A stretch of 64,000 nt of DNA, taken from NCBI RefSeq assembly GCF_000014185.1, contig NC_008148.1, positions 1,654,001 through 1,718,000 of the forward strand. The letters are read 5' to 3'. The stretch is from Rubrobacter xylanophilus DSM 9941 (GTDB taxonomy: Bacteria; Actinomycetota; Rubrobacteria; Rubrobacterales; Rubrobacteraceae). The position numbers were made by a program, and so were the translations under genes. The notes under the pieces are model-generated. The model searched no databases. It was given only the letters and a program-made list of their open reading frames with translations, and was not told where the DNA came from. This document shows positions 38,132-47,921 of the stretch, one piece after another; position 1 is the first letter of the stretch; each line of letters starts with the position of its first letter.

Positions 38132-38803
38132 ATGCCGCAAGCCGTGGGGCTCGACGTCTACGGGACGCTCGTGGACCCGCTGCAGATGGACGAGCACCTG
38201 GGGCCGCTCGCGGGCGAGAAGGCCGGGGAGCTGGCCGCGCTGTGGCGCCAGAAGCAGCTCGAGTACGCCTTCCGGCGCGGGCTTATGCGCCGCTACGAGG
38301 ACTTCGGGGTGTGCACCCGGCAGGCCCTCCAGTTCGCAACCCGCGCGCTGGGGGTCGAGCTCCCGGAGCCGGAGCGCAGGAGGCTGCTGGAGGCCTACGG
38401 GTCGCTGCCCCCCTTCCCGGACGCCGCCCCGGCGCTCTCGGCGCTCAAGGAGCGCGGCCACCGCCTCTGGGCCTTCTCCAACGGGCTGGAGTCGGCGGCG
38501 CAAGGGCTGCTTGCCAACGCGGGGCTGCTGGAGCATCTGGAGGGCGTGGTGAGCGTGGACGACCTGCGGACCTTCAAGCCCGCCCCTGAGGTCTACCTGT
38601 ACCTGGCCCGCAGGCTGGAGCGGCGCCCGGAGGAGGTGTGGCTGGTCTCCGGCAACCCGTTCGACGTGATCGGGGCCAAGGCCGCGGGGCTGAAGGCGGC
38701 GTGGGTCCGGCGCGACCCGGCGGCCGTCTTCGACCCGTGGGGCATCGAGCCGGACGTGACGGTGCCGGACCTCGCGGGCCTCGCCGGGGAGCTTCCGGCC
38801 TGA
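38132..38803 (+). CDS. haloacid dehalogenase type II family hydrolase
   Basis: HAD-superfamily enzyme of 223 residues. The nucleophile is Asp8 in GLDVYGTLVDP, followed by the FSNG motif, the lysine in TFKPAPEVY, and SGNPFDVIGAKAAG, the pattern of L-2-haloacid dehalogenases. Whether the substrate is a haloacid or a phosphate ester cannot be told from sequence. ATG preceded by GGAAGGGAG. Confidence 0.87.
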   Translation: MPQAVGLDVYGTLVDPLQMDEHLGPLAGEKAGELAALWRQKQLEYAFRRGLMRRYEDFGVCTRQALQFATRALGVELPEPERRRLLEAYGSLPPFPDAAPALSALKERGHRLWAFSNGLESAAQGLLANAGLLEHLEGVVSVDDLRTFKPAPEVYLYLARRLERRPEEVWLVSGNPFDVIGAKAAGLKAAWVRRDPAAVFDPWGIEPDVTVPDLAGLAGELPA

Positions 38804-38813
38804 GAGCGGCGCC

Positions 38814-39281
38814 GTGCCCGAGGTCTCCCTGTTCGTGTACGGGACCCTCAAGCGCGGGCAGCCGAACCACGCGGCCCTCTGCCGGGGCTACCTGCGCGCC
38901 GAGCGGGCGGCCGTGAGGGGCCGCCTGTTCGCGCTCCCCGCCGGCTACCCGGCGCTCGTGGTGCGCGAGGAGGACGTTCTCGCCGCTGGCACGCCCGACC
39001 CCCTCGCCGACGCCGCTCTGCAGGAGAGGGCCGGGCGGCGGCCCCTCCCCGAGCCGCGCAAGCCCCTGGTGCGGGGCGAGCTCTACGTCTTCGGGGACCC
39101 GGCCCGCCGCCTGCCGGAGCTCGACGCCTTCGAGGGGTTCCGCCCGGGGGGCGAGAGCCTCTACGTCCGCGTGCTCGTGCCCGTCCTCACCCCCTCGGGG
39201 ACGGTCCCGGCGTGGGCGTACGCGATGCCCGGACCGCCCCCGGAGGGCCGCCCGCTGCCCGGCGGCGCGTGGCCGCCCTGA
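38814..39281 (+). CDS. gamma-glutamylcyclotransferase family protein
   Basis: A 155-residue GGCT-like (AIG2/YtfP) fold protein. The signature FVYGTLKRGQPNHAAL opens it; RGELYVFGDPARRLPELDAFEGF contains the likely catalytic Glu region. It carries an insertion of about 30 residues (LPEPRKPLVR area) compared with short YtfP proteins. Start GTG at 38814, 11 nt after the dehalogenase gene. Confidence 0.82.
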   Translation: MPEVSLFVYGTLKRGQPNHAALCRGYLRAERAAVRGRLFALPAGYPALVVREEDVLAAGTPDPLADAALQERAGRRPLPEPRKPLVRGELYVFGDPARRLPELDAFEGFRPGGESLYVRVLVPVLTPSGTVPAWAYAMPGPPPEGRPLPGGAWPP

Positions 39282-39291
39282 GAACTGCTGC

Positions 39292-39297
39292 TAAACT
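39292..39297 (+). promoter_or_regulatory. -10 box of the FGGY kinase gene, leaderless candidate
   Basis: TAAACT, then the 6-nt GCCCCC, then ATG at 39304. The gap is pure GC without purine-rich ribosome site. A -35 is not evident. Confidence 0.4.
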
Positions 39298-39303
39298 GCC
39301 CCC

Positions 39304-40782
39304 ATGCCGCAGAGGGACGCATCCCCGTGGGCGGTCCTCGCCGTGGACGTGGGCTCCTCCTCCGTGCGGGCGGGGCTGTACGACGCCGCCGGCTCGCCGG
39401 TCGAGGGGAGCGAGTCCCGGCTGGACTACGACCTGCGCTACACCCCGGACGGCGGGGCCACGGCCGACGCGGACGCCCTCACGGAGCTGGCGGCCCGGGC
39501 GATAGACTCCACCCTCTCCCGCGCGGGGGGGTACCGCGTCCGGGCGGTCGCCTCCTGCACCTTCTGGCACTCGCTGCTGGGGCTCGACGGCTCCGGGAGG
39601 CCCGCCACCCCGGTGCTCACCTGGGCCGACCGCCGGGCGGCGGGGGCGGCGGCCCGGCTGCGCGGCGCGCTGGACGAGCGGGAGGTCCACCGGCGCACCG
39701 GATGCGTCCTGCACTCCAGCTACTGGCCGGCCAAGCTGCTGTGGCTGAGCGAGGAGCGACCGGAGGACTTCGGGAGGAGCCGCCGCTGGGTCTCGCCGGG
39801 GGAGTACCTGTACCTGAGGCTCTTCGGCGAGCTCCGGGTCGGCACCTCCATGGCCTCGGCCACCGGGCTGTTCCTGCAGAACGAGAAGGCCTGGGACCGG
39901 CAGCTGATCGGGGCGCTCCCCCTGGAGGAGGGCCAGCTCTCGCCGGTCTCCGACGAGCCCTTCCGGGGCCTGCGCGGCGAGTGGGCCGGGCGGTGGCCTC
40001 AGCTGCGGGAGGTGCCCTGGTTCCCGGCGGCCGGAGACGGGGCGTGCTCCAACGTGGGCTGCGGCGCCACCGTCCCCGGGCGCCCGGCGCTCATGGTGGG
40101 GACCAGCGGCGCGATGCGCGTCCTCTGGCGGGCCGGCTCGGCCGGCATCCCCCCGGGGCTGTGGTGCTACCGGGCCGACGGCCGGCGCTTCGTGATGGGC
40201 GGCGCGCTCTCCAACGGGGGCAACCTGGTGGAGTGGCTGCGCAGGACGCTGCGGCTCCCCGGTCCGGAGGAGACCGAGCGCCTGCTCGCGAGGATGGAGC
40301 CCGACGGGCACGGGCTCACCTTCCTGCCGCTTCTGGCGGGCGAGCGCGGCCCCGGATGGTCGGACAGGGCCAACGGCGTCATAGCGGGCCTCTCCATGTC
40401 CAGCACCCCGGCGGACATCCTGCGGGCCGCCATGGAGGCCGTGGCCTACCGGTTCGCCGCGATCGCGGACCTGCTGGAGGAGGCCTTCCCGGGGAGGAAG
40501 GAGGTCATCGCCACCGGCGGCGGCCTGCTCGGCTCGCGGGTGTGGGCCGGGATCACGGCCGACGTGCTGGGCACCGGGCTCACCCTCTCGGGGGTCCGGG
40601 AGGCCTCGAGCCGGGGCGCCGCCCTGCTCGCCCTCGAGGCGCTGGGGGAGCTGGAGGTGGAGGACGCGGAGATCCCGCGCCAGGAGACCCTCGAGCCCGA
40701 CGCCTCCCGACACGAGGCCTACCGGCGGGCCCTGGAGCGCCAGCTAGAGCTCTACGAGCGCCTCGTCGCGCGCCCGCTCTAG
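39304..40782 (+). CDS. FGGY-family carbohydrate kinase (gluconokinase/xylulokinase-like)
   Basis: ATP-dependent sugar kinase of 492 residues. The N-terminal phosphate-1 motif is LAVDVGSSSVRAGLYD; catalytic Asp region LTWADRRAAG; the C-terminal adenosine motif is IATGGGLLGSRVWAGITADVLG. The SMASATGLFLQNEKAWD segment and overall length resemble gluconate kinases, but xylulose or another polyol is possible. No linked sugar pathway genes are beside it. Confidence 0.82.
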   Translation: MPQRDASPWAVLAVDVGSSSVRAGLYDAAGSPVEGSESRLDYDLRYTPDGGATADADALTELAARAIDSTLSRAGGYRVRAVASCTFWHSLLGLDGSGRPATPVLTWADRRAAGAAARLRGALDEREVHRRTGCVLHSSYWPAKLLWLSEERPEDFGRSRRWVSPGEYLYLRLFGELRVGTSMASATGLFLQNEKAWDRQLIGALPLEEGQLSPVSDEPFRGLRGEWAGRWPQLREVPWFPAAGDGACSNVGCGATVPGRPALMVGTSGAMRVLWRAGSAGIPPGLWCYRADGRRFVMGGALSNGGNLVEWLRRTLRLPGPEETERLLARMEPDGHGLTFLPLLAGERGPGWSDRANGVIAGLSMSSTPADILRAAMEAVAYRFAAIADLLEEAFPGRKEVIATGGGLLGSRVWAGITADVLGTGLTLSGVREASSRGAALLALEALGELEVEDAEIPRQETLEPDASRHEAYRRALERQLELYERLVARPL

Positions 40783-40787
40783 CGGTA

Positions 40788-40825
40788 GAGGAGGGGCGGC
40801 GGGAAGAACCCCGCCGCCCCTCCTC
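40788..40825. terminator. bidirectional hairpin between FGGY kinase and gltA
   Basis: A perfect 16-bp stem (40788-40803 with 40810-40825) and a 6-nt loop lie between two convergent genes, 5 nt after the kinase stop and 20 nt after the gltA stop. It is almost pure GC with no U-tract on either strand. It should act for both directions. Confidence 0.6.
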
Positions 40826-40845
40826 CGCCCGGGGCCCCCCGGGCC

Positions 40846-42183
<1,338 letters not shown>

Positions 42184-42234
42184 CTTTCTCCCCTTTCAGA
42201 GATCGCCTGTAGTCTCCGGCATATGTGCATCACC

Positions 42235-42240
42235 ATTATA
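42235..42240 (-). promoter_or_regulatory. -10 box upstream of gltA
   Basis: TATAAT on the minus strand within an AT-rich patch; transcription would start about 45 nt before the gltA GTG. A -35 match is poor. The patch is flanked by a GCATAT/ATATGC inverted repeat (about 42220-42246) that might be an operator. Confidence 0.5.
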
Positions 42241-42346
42241 TATGCTCAGCGTACCGTTACCGGAAACGCGCCCATGGCGAAGACCTCCCGAAACCCCGGG
42301 TCTCTAGCCTCGTATGAGGTATTGTAGACGAACGCGGGAGAGGCGC

Positions 42347-42769
42347 ATGGCGGAGCAGGACTCGGCGAACTACGGGCTGCAGCGCGAACCGGCGAGGGTC
42401 ACGGGGGCGCGGGCGGGCGCTCGCGGGGTCATGTGCCGCGCCGACGAGCGGGCGTGGTCGGCGCTTGCGCACCTGAGCGCGTTTCTGAACCTGTTCACGG
42501 GCTTTCTCGGGCCGGTGGCGGCGCTTGCGATCTGGCTGGCCCACCGGCGGGGGTCGCAGCGCGTGGCGTCGCACGCGCTGCGCTCGGCGGCCTACCAGAC
42601 GGTGTGGCTCGCGGCGCTCGCGGCGGGGTGGGCGGCAACGGGGCTTTTGATGGTGGTCTTGGCAGGCTTCCTGCTGGTCCCCGTGATGGCGCTGGCCAGC
42701 CTGGGGATGTTCGTGCACGCGGGCCTCAACGCCTACCGGGCCTACCGGGAGGGCTTGGACTGGCCGTAG
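42347..42769 (+). CDS. DUF4870-like small membrane protein
   Basis: A 140-residue protein with a polar N-terminus and three hydrophobic helices. The core RADERAWSALAHLSAFLNLFTGFLGP and the HALRSAAYQTVWL segment are the DUF4870/Tic20-like pattern. Function unknown. The ATG at 42347 has GGGAGAGG upstream; the frame is open from 42314. Its 3' end overlaps the convergent aldolase gene by 28 nt. Confidence 0.8.
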   Translation: MAEQDSANYGLQREPARVTGARAGARGVMCRADERAWSALAHLSAFLNLFTGFLGPVAALAIWLAHRRGSQRVASHALRSAAYQTVWLAALAAGWAATGLLMVVLAGFLLVPVMALASLGMFVHAGLNAYRAYREGLDWP

Positions 42770-43389
42770 TCGTGGATCTTGGCCGAGACCTCCGCGAGCT
42801 GCCCGGGATCGAGCAGCACCGGCTCCCCGGCCAGGCGGGCGCGGTAGTAGAGCTCGGCCATCTCCTCCAGCAGCTCGGTGCGGGAGTAGGCCTCGCCCGG
42901 GGAGGAGCCGACGGCGATGGTGCCGTGGTTGCGGAGGAGGCAGGCGCGGTGGGAGGCGCCGAGGGCCTCCACCGCGTTCGCCGCGAGCTCCGGCGTGCCG
43001 TAGGTGGCGTAGCGGGCCAGCGGCACCCGGCCCTCGTCCGAGAGCACGGCGAGCATGTAGTGGACCGGGGGGATCTCCCACCCCAGGCAGGCCAGCGTGG
43101 TGGCGAAGCGCGAGTGGGTGTGCACGATGCCCGAGACGTCCGGGCGGGCGCGGTAGATCCCGGTGTGCATCGGGGTCTCGACGGAGGGGAGCAGATCCCC
43201 CTCCAGCACCCGCCCCTCCAGGTCGACCAGCACCACGTCCTCGGGCTCCAGCACCGCGTAGTCCAGGCCGCTCGGGGTCACGAGCACCCCATCCTCCGTG
43301 CGGGCGCTCACGTTCCCCGAGGTCCCCACGACCAGCCCCGACTCGCTCATCCGGCGGCAGACGCCGGCGATCTCCTCCCTCAGCCCCAA
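42742..43389 (-). CDS. class II aldolase/adducin family protein (fuculose-phosphate aldolase-like)
   Basis: Zinc-dependent sugar-phosphate aldolase or epimerase of 215 residues. Zinc ligands are in IVHTHSRFATTLA and LLRNHGTIAVG; GLVVGTSGNVSAR is the phosphate-binding motif; Glu in SVETPMH is the likely acid/base. It is the last gene of the rhamnose operon, 13 nt after the bifunctional aldolase/dehydrogenase, so it may be a second lactaldehyde-forming aldolase or serve another deoxysugar such as fucose. TTG start with GGGAG 6 nt away. Confidence 0.85.
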   Translation of the reverse strand: MGLREEIAGVCRRMSESGLVVGTSGNVSARTEDGVLVTPSGLDYAVLEPEDVVLVDLEGRVLEGDLLPSVETPMHTGIYRARPDVSGIVHTHSRFATTLACLGWEIPPVHYMLAVLSDEGRVPLARYATYGTPELAANAVEALGASHRACLLRNHGTIAVGSSPGEAYSRTELLEEMAELYYRARLAGEPVLLDPGQLAEVSAKIHDYGQSKPSR

Positions 43390-43402
43390 GACACGCTCCC
43401 TT

Positions 43403-45499
43403 CTACCTCGGGTAGGCCTCCCGGACCCCGCCGTCGACGTTCAGCACGTTGCCGGTGCTCTTCCCCGAGCGCCGCCCGGAGGCGAAGTGCAGCACCGCCT
43501 CGGCCACGTCCTCCGGGTAGACGTTAGTCTTCAGCGCGGTCCTGTTCCGGTAGTACTCCTCCAGCTCGCCGGGCTCTATGCCGTAGGCGCGGGCCCGCTC
43601 CTCCCTCCAGGCCGAATCCCAGATGCGCGAGCCCTGCAGCACGGCGTCGGGGTTCACCGTGTTCACCCGGATGCCGTGGGGCCCGCCCTCCTCCGCCAGG
43701 CAGCGGGCCAGGTGCAGCTCGGCGGCCTTGGCGGAGGAGTAGGCGGCCGCGTTTCTTCCCGCGGCCAGGGCGTTCTTCGAGCCGACGAAGACGATGCTCC
43801 CCCCGATGCCCTGCCGCTTCAGGAGGGCGAAGGCCTCCCGCGAGACCAGGAAGTACCCCTCCGAGAGCACCGCGTGGTTTCTCCGCCAGAGGTCCAGGGA
43901 GGTCTCCTCCAGGGGCGCGCTCGAGGCCAGCCCGGCGTTGGAGATCACGACGTCCACCCCGCCGTAGGCGAGCGCCGCGGCGCGGAAGGCCCGCGCCACC
44001 TCCTCCTCGCTGGTGACGTCGGCGCGCACCGCCAGCCCCTCCGGCCCCAGGCGGGAGGCGACCTCCGAGGCCCCCTCGCCGTCCAGGTCGGCCACCACCA
44101 CGCAGGCCCCGGCCTCGTGCAGCCTCTCGGCCACCGCGCTCCCGATGCCGCCCGCGCCGCCGGTCACCAGCGCCACCCGGCCCGCGAGCTCCTTCGGCGG
44201 GGGGGCCAGGGTGAGCTTGTAGAGCTCGAGCGGCCAGTACTCGACGCGGTAGCTCTCCTCCTCGTCCAGGGAGACGAACCGGTCCACGGAGGAGGCCCCC
44301 CGGATCACGGAGATCGCCCGGTGGTAGAGGTCGCGGGCGAGGGTGGCGGCCTTCAGGTCCCTCCCGGCCGCCACCAGCCCGACCCCGGAGATCAGCACGA
44401 CCCGCGGGTTGGGGTCGTGCATCTGCTCGTCGCCCCGCCCCACGCGGGCGCGGTTGCGCCGGAAGTACTCCTCGTACCGCTCCCGGTAGCGCCGGACCCC
44501 CTCGCGCAGGCGGCGCTCCAGCGCGTCGACGCCCTCGCTCGCGGGGTCGAAGTCCACCCAGAGGGGCCGGACCTTGGTGTGCACCAGGTGGTCCGGGCAG
44601 GCCGCCCCCACCTGGGAGAGCTCCCCCGAGTCCCTGCCGCAGACAAAGCCCGTGACGTCCGGCGAGGTGTCCGCCCGCAGGATCTTGGGCCCGCCGCGGG
44701 AGGAGAGCTCGCCGCGCAGGGCGGGGAGCACCGCGGCCAAGAGCCTTCGCCGCTCCTCCTCCGGAGGGGGGTCGAGCCTGCGGCCGCCGAAGGCCTCGGT
44801 CCGCGAGGCCCGCCGAAAGACGAACTCCGCGGCACGGTTCACGGCCTCGACCGTGCGGGCGTAGGACTCCTCCGCGGTCTCGCCCCAGGTGACGAGCCCG
44901 TGCTTCGCCAGCAGGACGAAGCGGGCCCGCGGGTTGCCCCGCACCGCCGCGGCCACCTTCTTGGAGAGGTCGAACCCCGGGCGCAGGTAGGGGATCCAGA
45001 CCGCCTCGTCCCCGAAGCACTCGCGCGCCAGCTCCTCCCCGTTCGCGGCGCAGCAGAGCATGTTCACCGCGTCCGGGTGGGTGTGGTCCACGTGGGGGTG
45101 GGGGATGAAGGCGTGCAGGAGCGTCTCGATGGAGGAGCGGGGCATGTCGGGGGCAAGCTGGCAGCGGGCGAGGTAGGAGACCATCTCCTCGTCGGTCATG
45201 GAGTCGCGCTCCATGAGCGGCAGGATCTCGGCGAGCCTCAGCCCCGTGAACTGCTCGGGTCTTATGGTGGCGAGGTCGCTCCCCGACCCCTTGACCCAGA
45301 GGACGTCTATCTCCCTGCCGGCGTGGTCCTCCTGCCGGAGCTTCATCGAGGTGTTGCCCCCGCCGTAGTTGGCGACCGCGCGGTCGCTCCCGAGCAGGTT
45401 GGAGCGGTAGGCCAGCTCCTCCAGCGGGGAGAGGCCCTCCGCCCTCGCGGGGTCCCAGAGGTTGTCCGTCGCACCGAAAGGCTTCAGGTCCATCGGCAC
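43403..45499 (-). CDS. rhaD: bifunctional rhamnulose-1-phosphate aldolase/short-chain dehydrogenase (RhaEW type)
   Basis: A 698-residue two-domain enzyme. Residues 1 to about 400 are a class II aldolase with zinc histidines in HPHVDHTHPDAVNML and a later His in LAKHGLVTWGE. Residues about 430-698 are an SDR dehydrogenase with VALVTGGAGGIGSAVAERL and the catalytic YSSAK. Such fusions cleave rhamnulose-1-phosphate to DHAP and L-lactaldehyde and oxidise the lactaldehyde to lactate. GTG start at 45499 with GGAAGGAG; 28 nt after rhaI. Confidence 0.93.
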   Translation of the reverse strand: MPMDLKPFGATDNLWDPARAEGLSPLEELAYRSNLLGSDRAVANYGGGNTSMKLRQEDHAGREIDVLWVKGSGSDLATIRPEQFTGLRLAEILPLMERDSMTDEEMVSYLARCQLAPDMPRSSIETLLHAFIPHPHVDHTHPDAVNMLCCAANGEELARECFGDEAVWIPYLRPGFDLSKKVAAAVRGNPRARFVLLAKHGLVTWGETAEESYARTVEAVNRAAEFVFRRASRTEAFGGRRLDPPPEEERRRLLAAVLPALRGELSSRGGPKILRADTSPDVTGFVCGRDSGELSQVGAACPDHLVHTKVRPLWVDFDPASEGVDALERRLREGVRRYRERYEEYFRRNRARVGRGDEQMHDPNPRVVLISGVGLVAAGRDLKAATLARDLYHRAISVIRGASSVDRFVSLDEEESYRVEYWPLELYKLTLAPPPKELAGRVALVTGGAGGIGSAVAERLHEAGACVVVADLDGEGASEVASRLGPEGLAVRADVTSEEEVARAFRAAALAYGGVDVVISNAGLASSAPLEETSLDLWRRNHAVLSEGYFLVSREAFALLKRQGIGGSIVFVGSKNALAAGRNAAAYSSAKAAELHLARCLAEEGGPHGIRVNTVNPDAVLQGSRIWDSAWREERARAYGIEPGELEEYYRNRTALKTNVYPEDVAEAVLHFASGRRSGKSTGNVLNVDGGVREAYPR

Positions 45500-45527
45500 A
45501 GAGCTCCTTCCTCGTGTAGCGGGTTGG

Positions 45528-46745
45528 CTACGCCCATCCGGCCGGCCTCCCCTCCCGGCGCTCCTCGGCCACCCGCTCCAGGTAGCCGCTCCTGCGGAAG
45601 GCCGCCACGGGATCGGCCCGCCCCCCCAGATCCTCCCGGACCTTCGCGCACAGGGGGCGCACGTCCGCGCCGTAGGCCTCCAGCAGCAGCCGGTGCGCGC
45701 CGAGGACGTCCCCCGAGAGGCGCGCCTCGCGCAGCGCCTCCCGGTCCACCAGGAGCGCCTTCGCGTAGGCCTCCTGCAGGTTCATCACCGAGAGGATCAT
45801 GGCCTCTATCTTAGGCTCGATGTTGTGCGCCTGGTCGATCATGTACTCGATGCGCACCCCGGGGTCCTCCTCGGCCTCCAGGAGCTCCACGTAGATCAGG
45901 AAGAGCTCGAAGGGGTTTATGGAGCCCACCACGAGGTCGTCGTCGGCGTACTTGCGGTTGTTGAAGTGGAAGCCCCCCAGACGCCCCTCGTCCAGCAGCA
46001 GCGAGACGATGTGCTCGACGTTCACCCCCTGGGCGTGGTGGCCGAGGTCCACCAGCACCAGCGCCCGCTCGCCGAGCTTCTGGCACATGGTGAGGGCGCA
46101 GCCCCAGTCGCAGAGGTCGGTGTGGTAGAAGGCCGGCTCGAAGAGCTTGTACTCGAGCAGCAGCCGCATGTCCTCCGGCATCCGGCCGTAGACCTCCGAG
46201 AGGCACTCCAGCATCCTGCCCCGCCGCTCCACGAAGGAGTCCTGTCCGGGGTAGTTTGTACCGTCGGCGAGCCACAGGGAGAGGACCCGGGAGCCCACCT
46301 CCCCGGCTATCTCCACGCACTCCAGCAGGTGGTCGGTGGCCCTGCGCCGCACGGCGGGGTCGGGGTTGCAGACGCTCCCCAGCCGGTAGTCCTCCTCCTG
46401 GAAGAGGTTCGGGTTGATCGCCCCCAGGCGCAGCCCCAGCGAGCCGGCGTAGTCCGCAAGCTCCCGGTAGTCCTCCACCGCATCCCACGGGATGTGGAGC
46501 GCCACGGAGGGGCAGATCCCCGTGTGGGCGTGCACCTGCGCCGCGTCCTGGAGCTTCTCGAAGGGGTTGCGCGGGACGCCGGGCTGCGGAAAGACCGCAA
46601 AGCGCGTGCCGGAGTTCCCGTAACCCCAAGAGGGCGTCTCCACCCGCTGCGCGCGCAGGCGCTCCTCCACGCCCGCCAGGTCCACCCCGCGCTCCGCCTG
46701 CGTCTCCCTGAACGCCTCGTACGCCTGCCGCACCGTAGCCTCCAT
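45528..46745 (-). CDS. rhaI: L-rhamnose isomerase (RhaI type)
   Basis: Converts L-rhamnose to L-rhamnulose. The 405-residue TIM-barrel protein resembles the Pseudomonas/actinobacterial isomerase rather than E. coli RhaA. Metal and substrate residues lie in LWLADGTNYPGQDSF, LLEYKLFEPAFYHTD, LVDLGHHAQGVNVEH and GGFHFNNRKYADDDL. The ATG has GGGAGG 8 nt upstream. A long hairpin separates it from rhaS. Confidence 0.92.
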   Translation of the reverse strand: MEATVRQAYEAFRETQAERGVDLAGVEERLRAQRVETPSWGYGNSGTRFAVFPQPGVPRNPFEKLQDAAQVHAHTGICPSVALHIPWDAVEDYRELADYAGSLGLRLGAINPNLFQEEDYRLGSVCNPDPAVRRRATDHLLECVEIAGEVGSRVLSLWLADGTNYPGQDSFVERRGRMLECLSEVYGRMPEDMRLLLEYKLFEPAFYHTDLCDWGCALTMCQKLGERALVLVDLGHHAQGVNVEHIVSLLLDEGRLGGFHFNNRKYADDDLVVGSINPFELFLIYVELLEAEEDPGVRIEYMIDQAHNIEPKIEAMILSVMNLQEAYAKALLVDREALREARLSGDVLGAHRLLLEAYGADVRPLCAKVREDLGGRADPVAAFRRSGYLERVAEERREGRPAGWA

Positions 46746-46790
46746 GACGCCTTCCTCCCGGCTCCTTCCCGGTCGTCTTTTAGCGCGCAG

Positions 46791-46835
46791 GCGGGGGCGC
46801 GGCGGGGCTGCAGAGAAGCCCCGCCGCGCCCCCGC
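46791..46835 (-). terminator. intra-operon hairpin after rhaS
   Basis: A perfect 19-bp GC-rich stem (46791-46809 with 46817-46835) and a 7-nt loop begin 5 nt after the rhaS stop. No U-tract follows, and the isomerase, aldolase and second aldolase genes lie beyond. A partial terminator or an mRNA-protecting structure that raises binding-protein yield over downstream genes is likely. Confidence 0.55.
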
Positions 46836-46840
46836 GCCGC

Positions 46841-47875
46841 TCAGAAGTCGTACTCGTCGATGTTCTCCCTGGTGAAGACCAGCGGCGGCCCCAGGAGCAC
46901 CTCGTCGGGGGCGAGCATCTTCACCTCGCCGAGCCGCCCGGCCTTGAAGGTGCCGGACTCGGGCAGGGTGCCCTCGACCTGGGCGTTCGCCACGTAGACC
47001 GCCAGGTACCCCAAATCCACAGGGTTCCAGAGGACGAACTTCTCCACCACGCCGGACTTCACGTAGGGCTTCATCTCGTTGGGGGTCGAGAGGCCGGTGA
47101 CGGCCACCTCGCCCTTGAGGCCCATCTGCTGCACCGCCTCGGCGGCGCCCGGCAGGGCGACGGAGGTTATCCCGAAGACCCCCGCGGTGTCCGGGTTCGC
47201 CCGGAGGTAGTCCTTGGTGATGTCTATGCCCTTCTGCAAATCCTCCTCGCCCGGCTGGACGGAGGCGATCTCCATCTGCGGGTACTTCTGCCGCATCCGC
47301 TCCCGCATCTCCTTCAGCCAGGCGTTCTGGTTGGGGGCGGTGAGCGACCCGGTGACGACCAGGAACTTGCCCTTCCCGCCGGTCTGCTCGGCCATGACGT
47401 CCACCAGCTTGTAGCCGATGGCCTGGAAGGTGGCCTGGTTCACGAAGACGTCGCGGGCGTCCTCTGCCACGTCGGCGTCCCAGGCGCCGGTGGCTATCCC
47501 GGCCTGCTTGGCCTTCTTCATCGCCGGGGCCAGGGCGTCGGGGTCGTTGGCCGCCACGGTGATGGCGTCGCACTGCTGCTGGATGAACTGCTCGATGAAC
47601 TCCACCTGGTCGGCGGCCAGCGCCTCGGTGGGACCGTCGTAGACCAGGTCCACGCCGAGCTCCCTGGCGGCCTCCCTCGCCCCCTTCTCGGCGGCGTTGA
47701 AGTACGGGATGCCGACGAGCTTGGGCATCATGCAGATCTTGTTCGGCCCCTCGCCCCCTCCCTGCTCGCCGCCCTGCTGCGGCTGCTGGCCGACCCCGCA
47801 GGCCGCGAGCAGCGCGGCGGCGGCGAGCGGCAGGAGCGCCCGCAACACCCTCCTCTTGCCGAAGCCCTCTCTCAT
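46841..47875 (-). CDS. rhaS: rhamnose ABC transporter substrate-binding lipoprotein
   Basis: A 344-residue periplasmic-type sugar-binding protein of the RbsB-like fold, lipid-anchored: basic MREGFGKRR, hydrophobic stretch, then lipobox LLAACG. The mature protein starts with a Gln/Gly-rich linker, followed by PKLVGIPYFNAAEKGAREAARELG. ITVAANDPDALAPAMKKAKQAGI and DADVAEDARDVFVNQATF are typical of RhaS/autoinducer-2-type binding proteins. ATG at 47875; an upstream open frame has no homology. Confidence 0.93.
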   Translation of the reverse strand: MREGFGKRRVLRALLPLAAAALLAACGVGQQPQQGGEQGGGEGPNKICMMPKLVGIPYFNAAEKGAREAARELGVDLVYDGPTEALAADQVEFIEQFIQQQCDAITVAANDPDALAPAMKKAKQAGIATGAWDADVAEDARDVFVNQATFQAIGYKLVDVMAEQTGGKGKFLVVTGSLTAPNQNAWLKEMRERMRQKYPQMEIASVQPGEEDLQKGIDITKDYLRANPDTAGVFGITSVALPGAAEAVQQMGLKGEVAVTGLSTPNEMKPYVKSGVVEKFVLWNPVDLGYLAVYVANAQVEGTLPESGTFKAGRLGEVKMLAPDEVLLGPPLVFTRENIDEYDF

Positions 47876-47921
47876 CTCCTGCTGCCTCCCTTCCCGAACG
47901 ACGGCACCAACCTCTTCGAGC

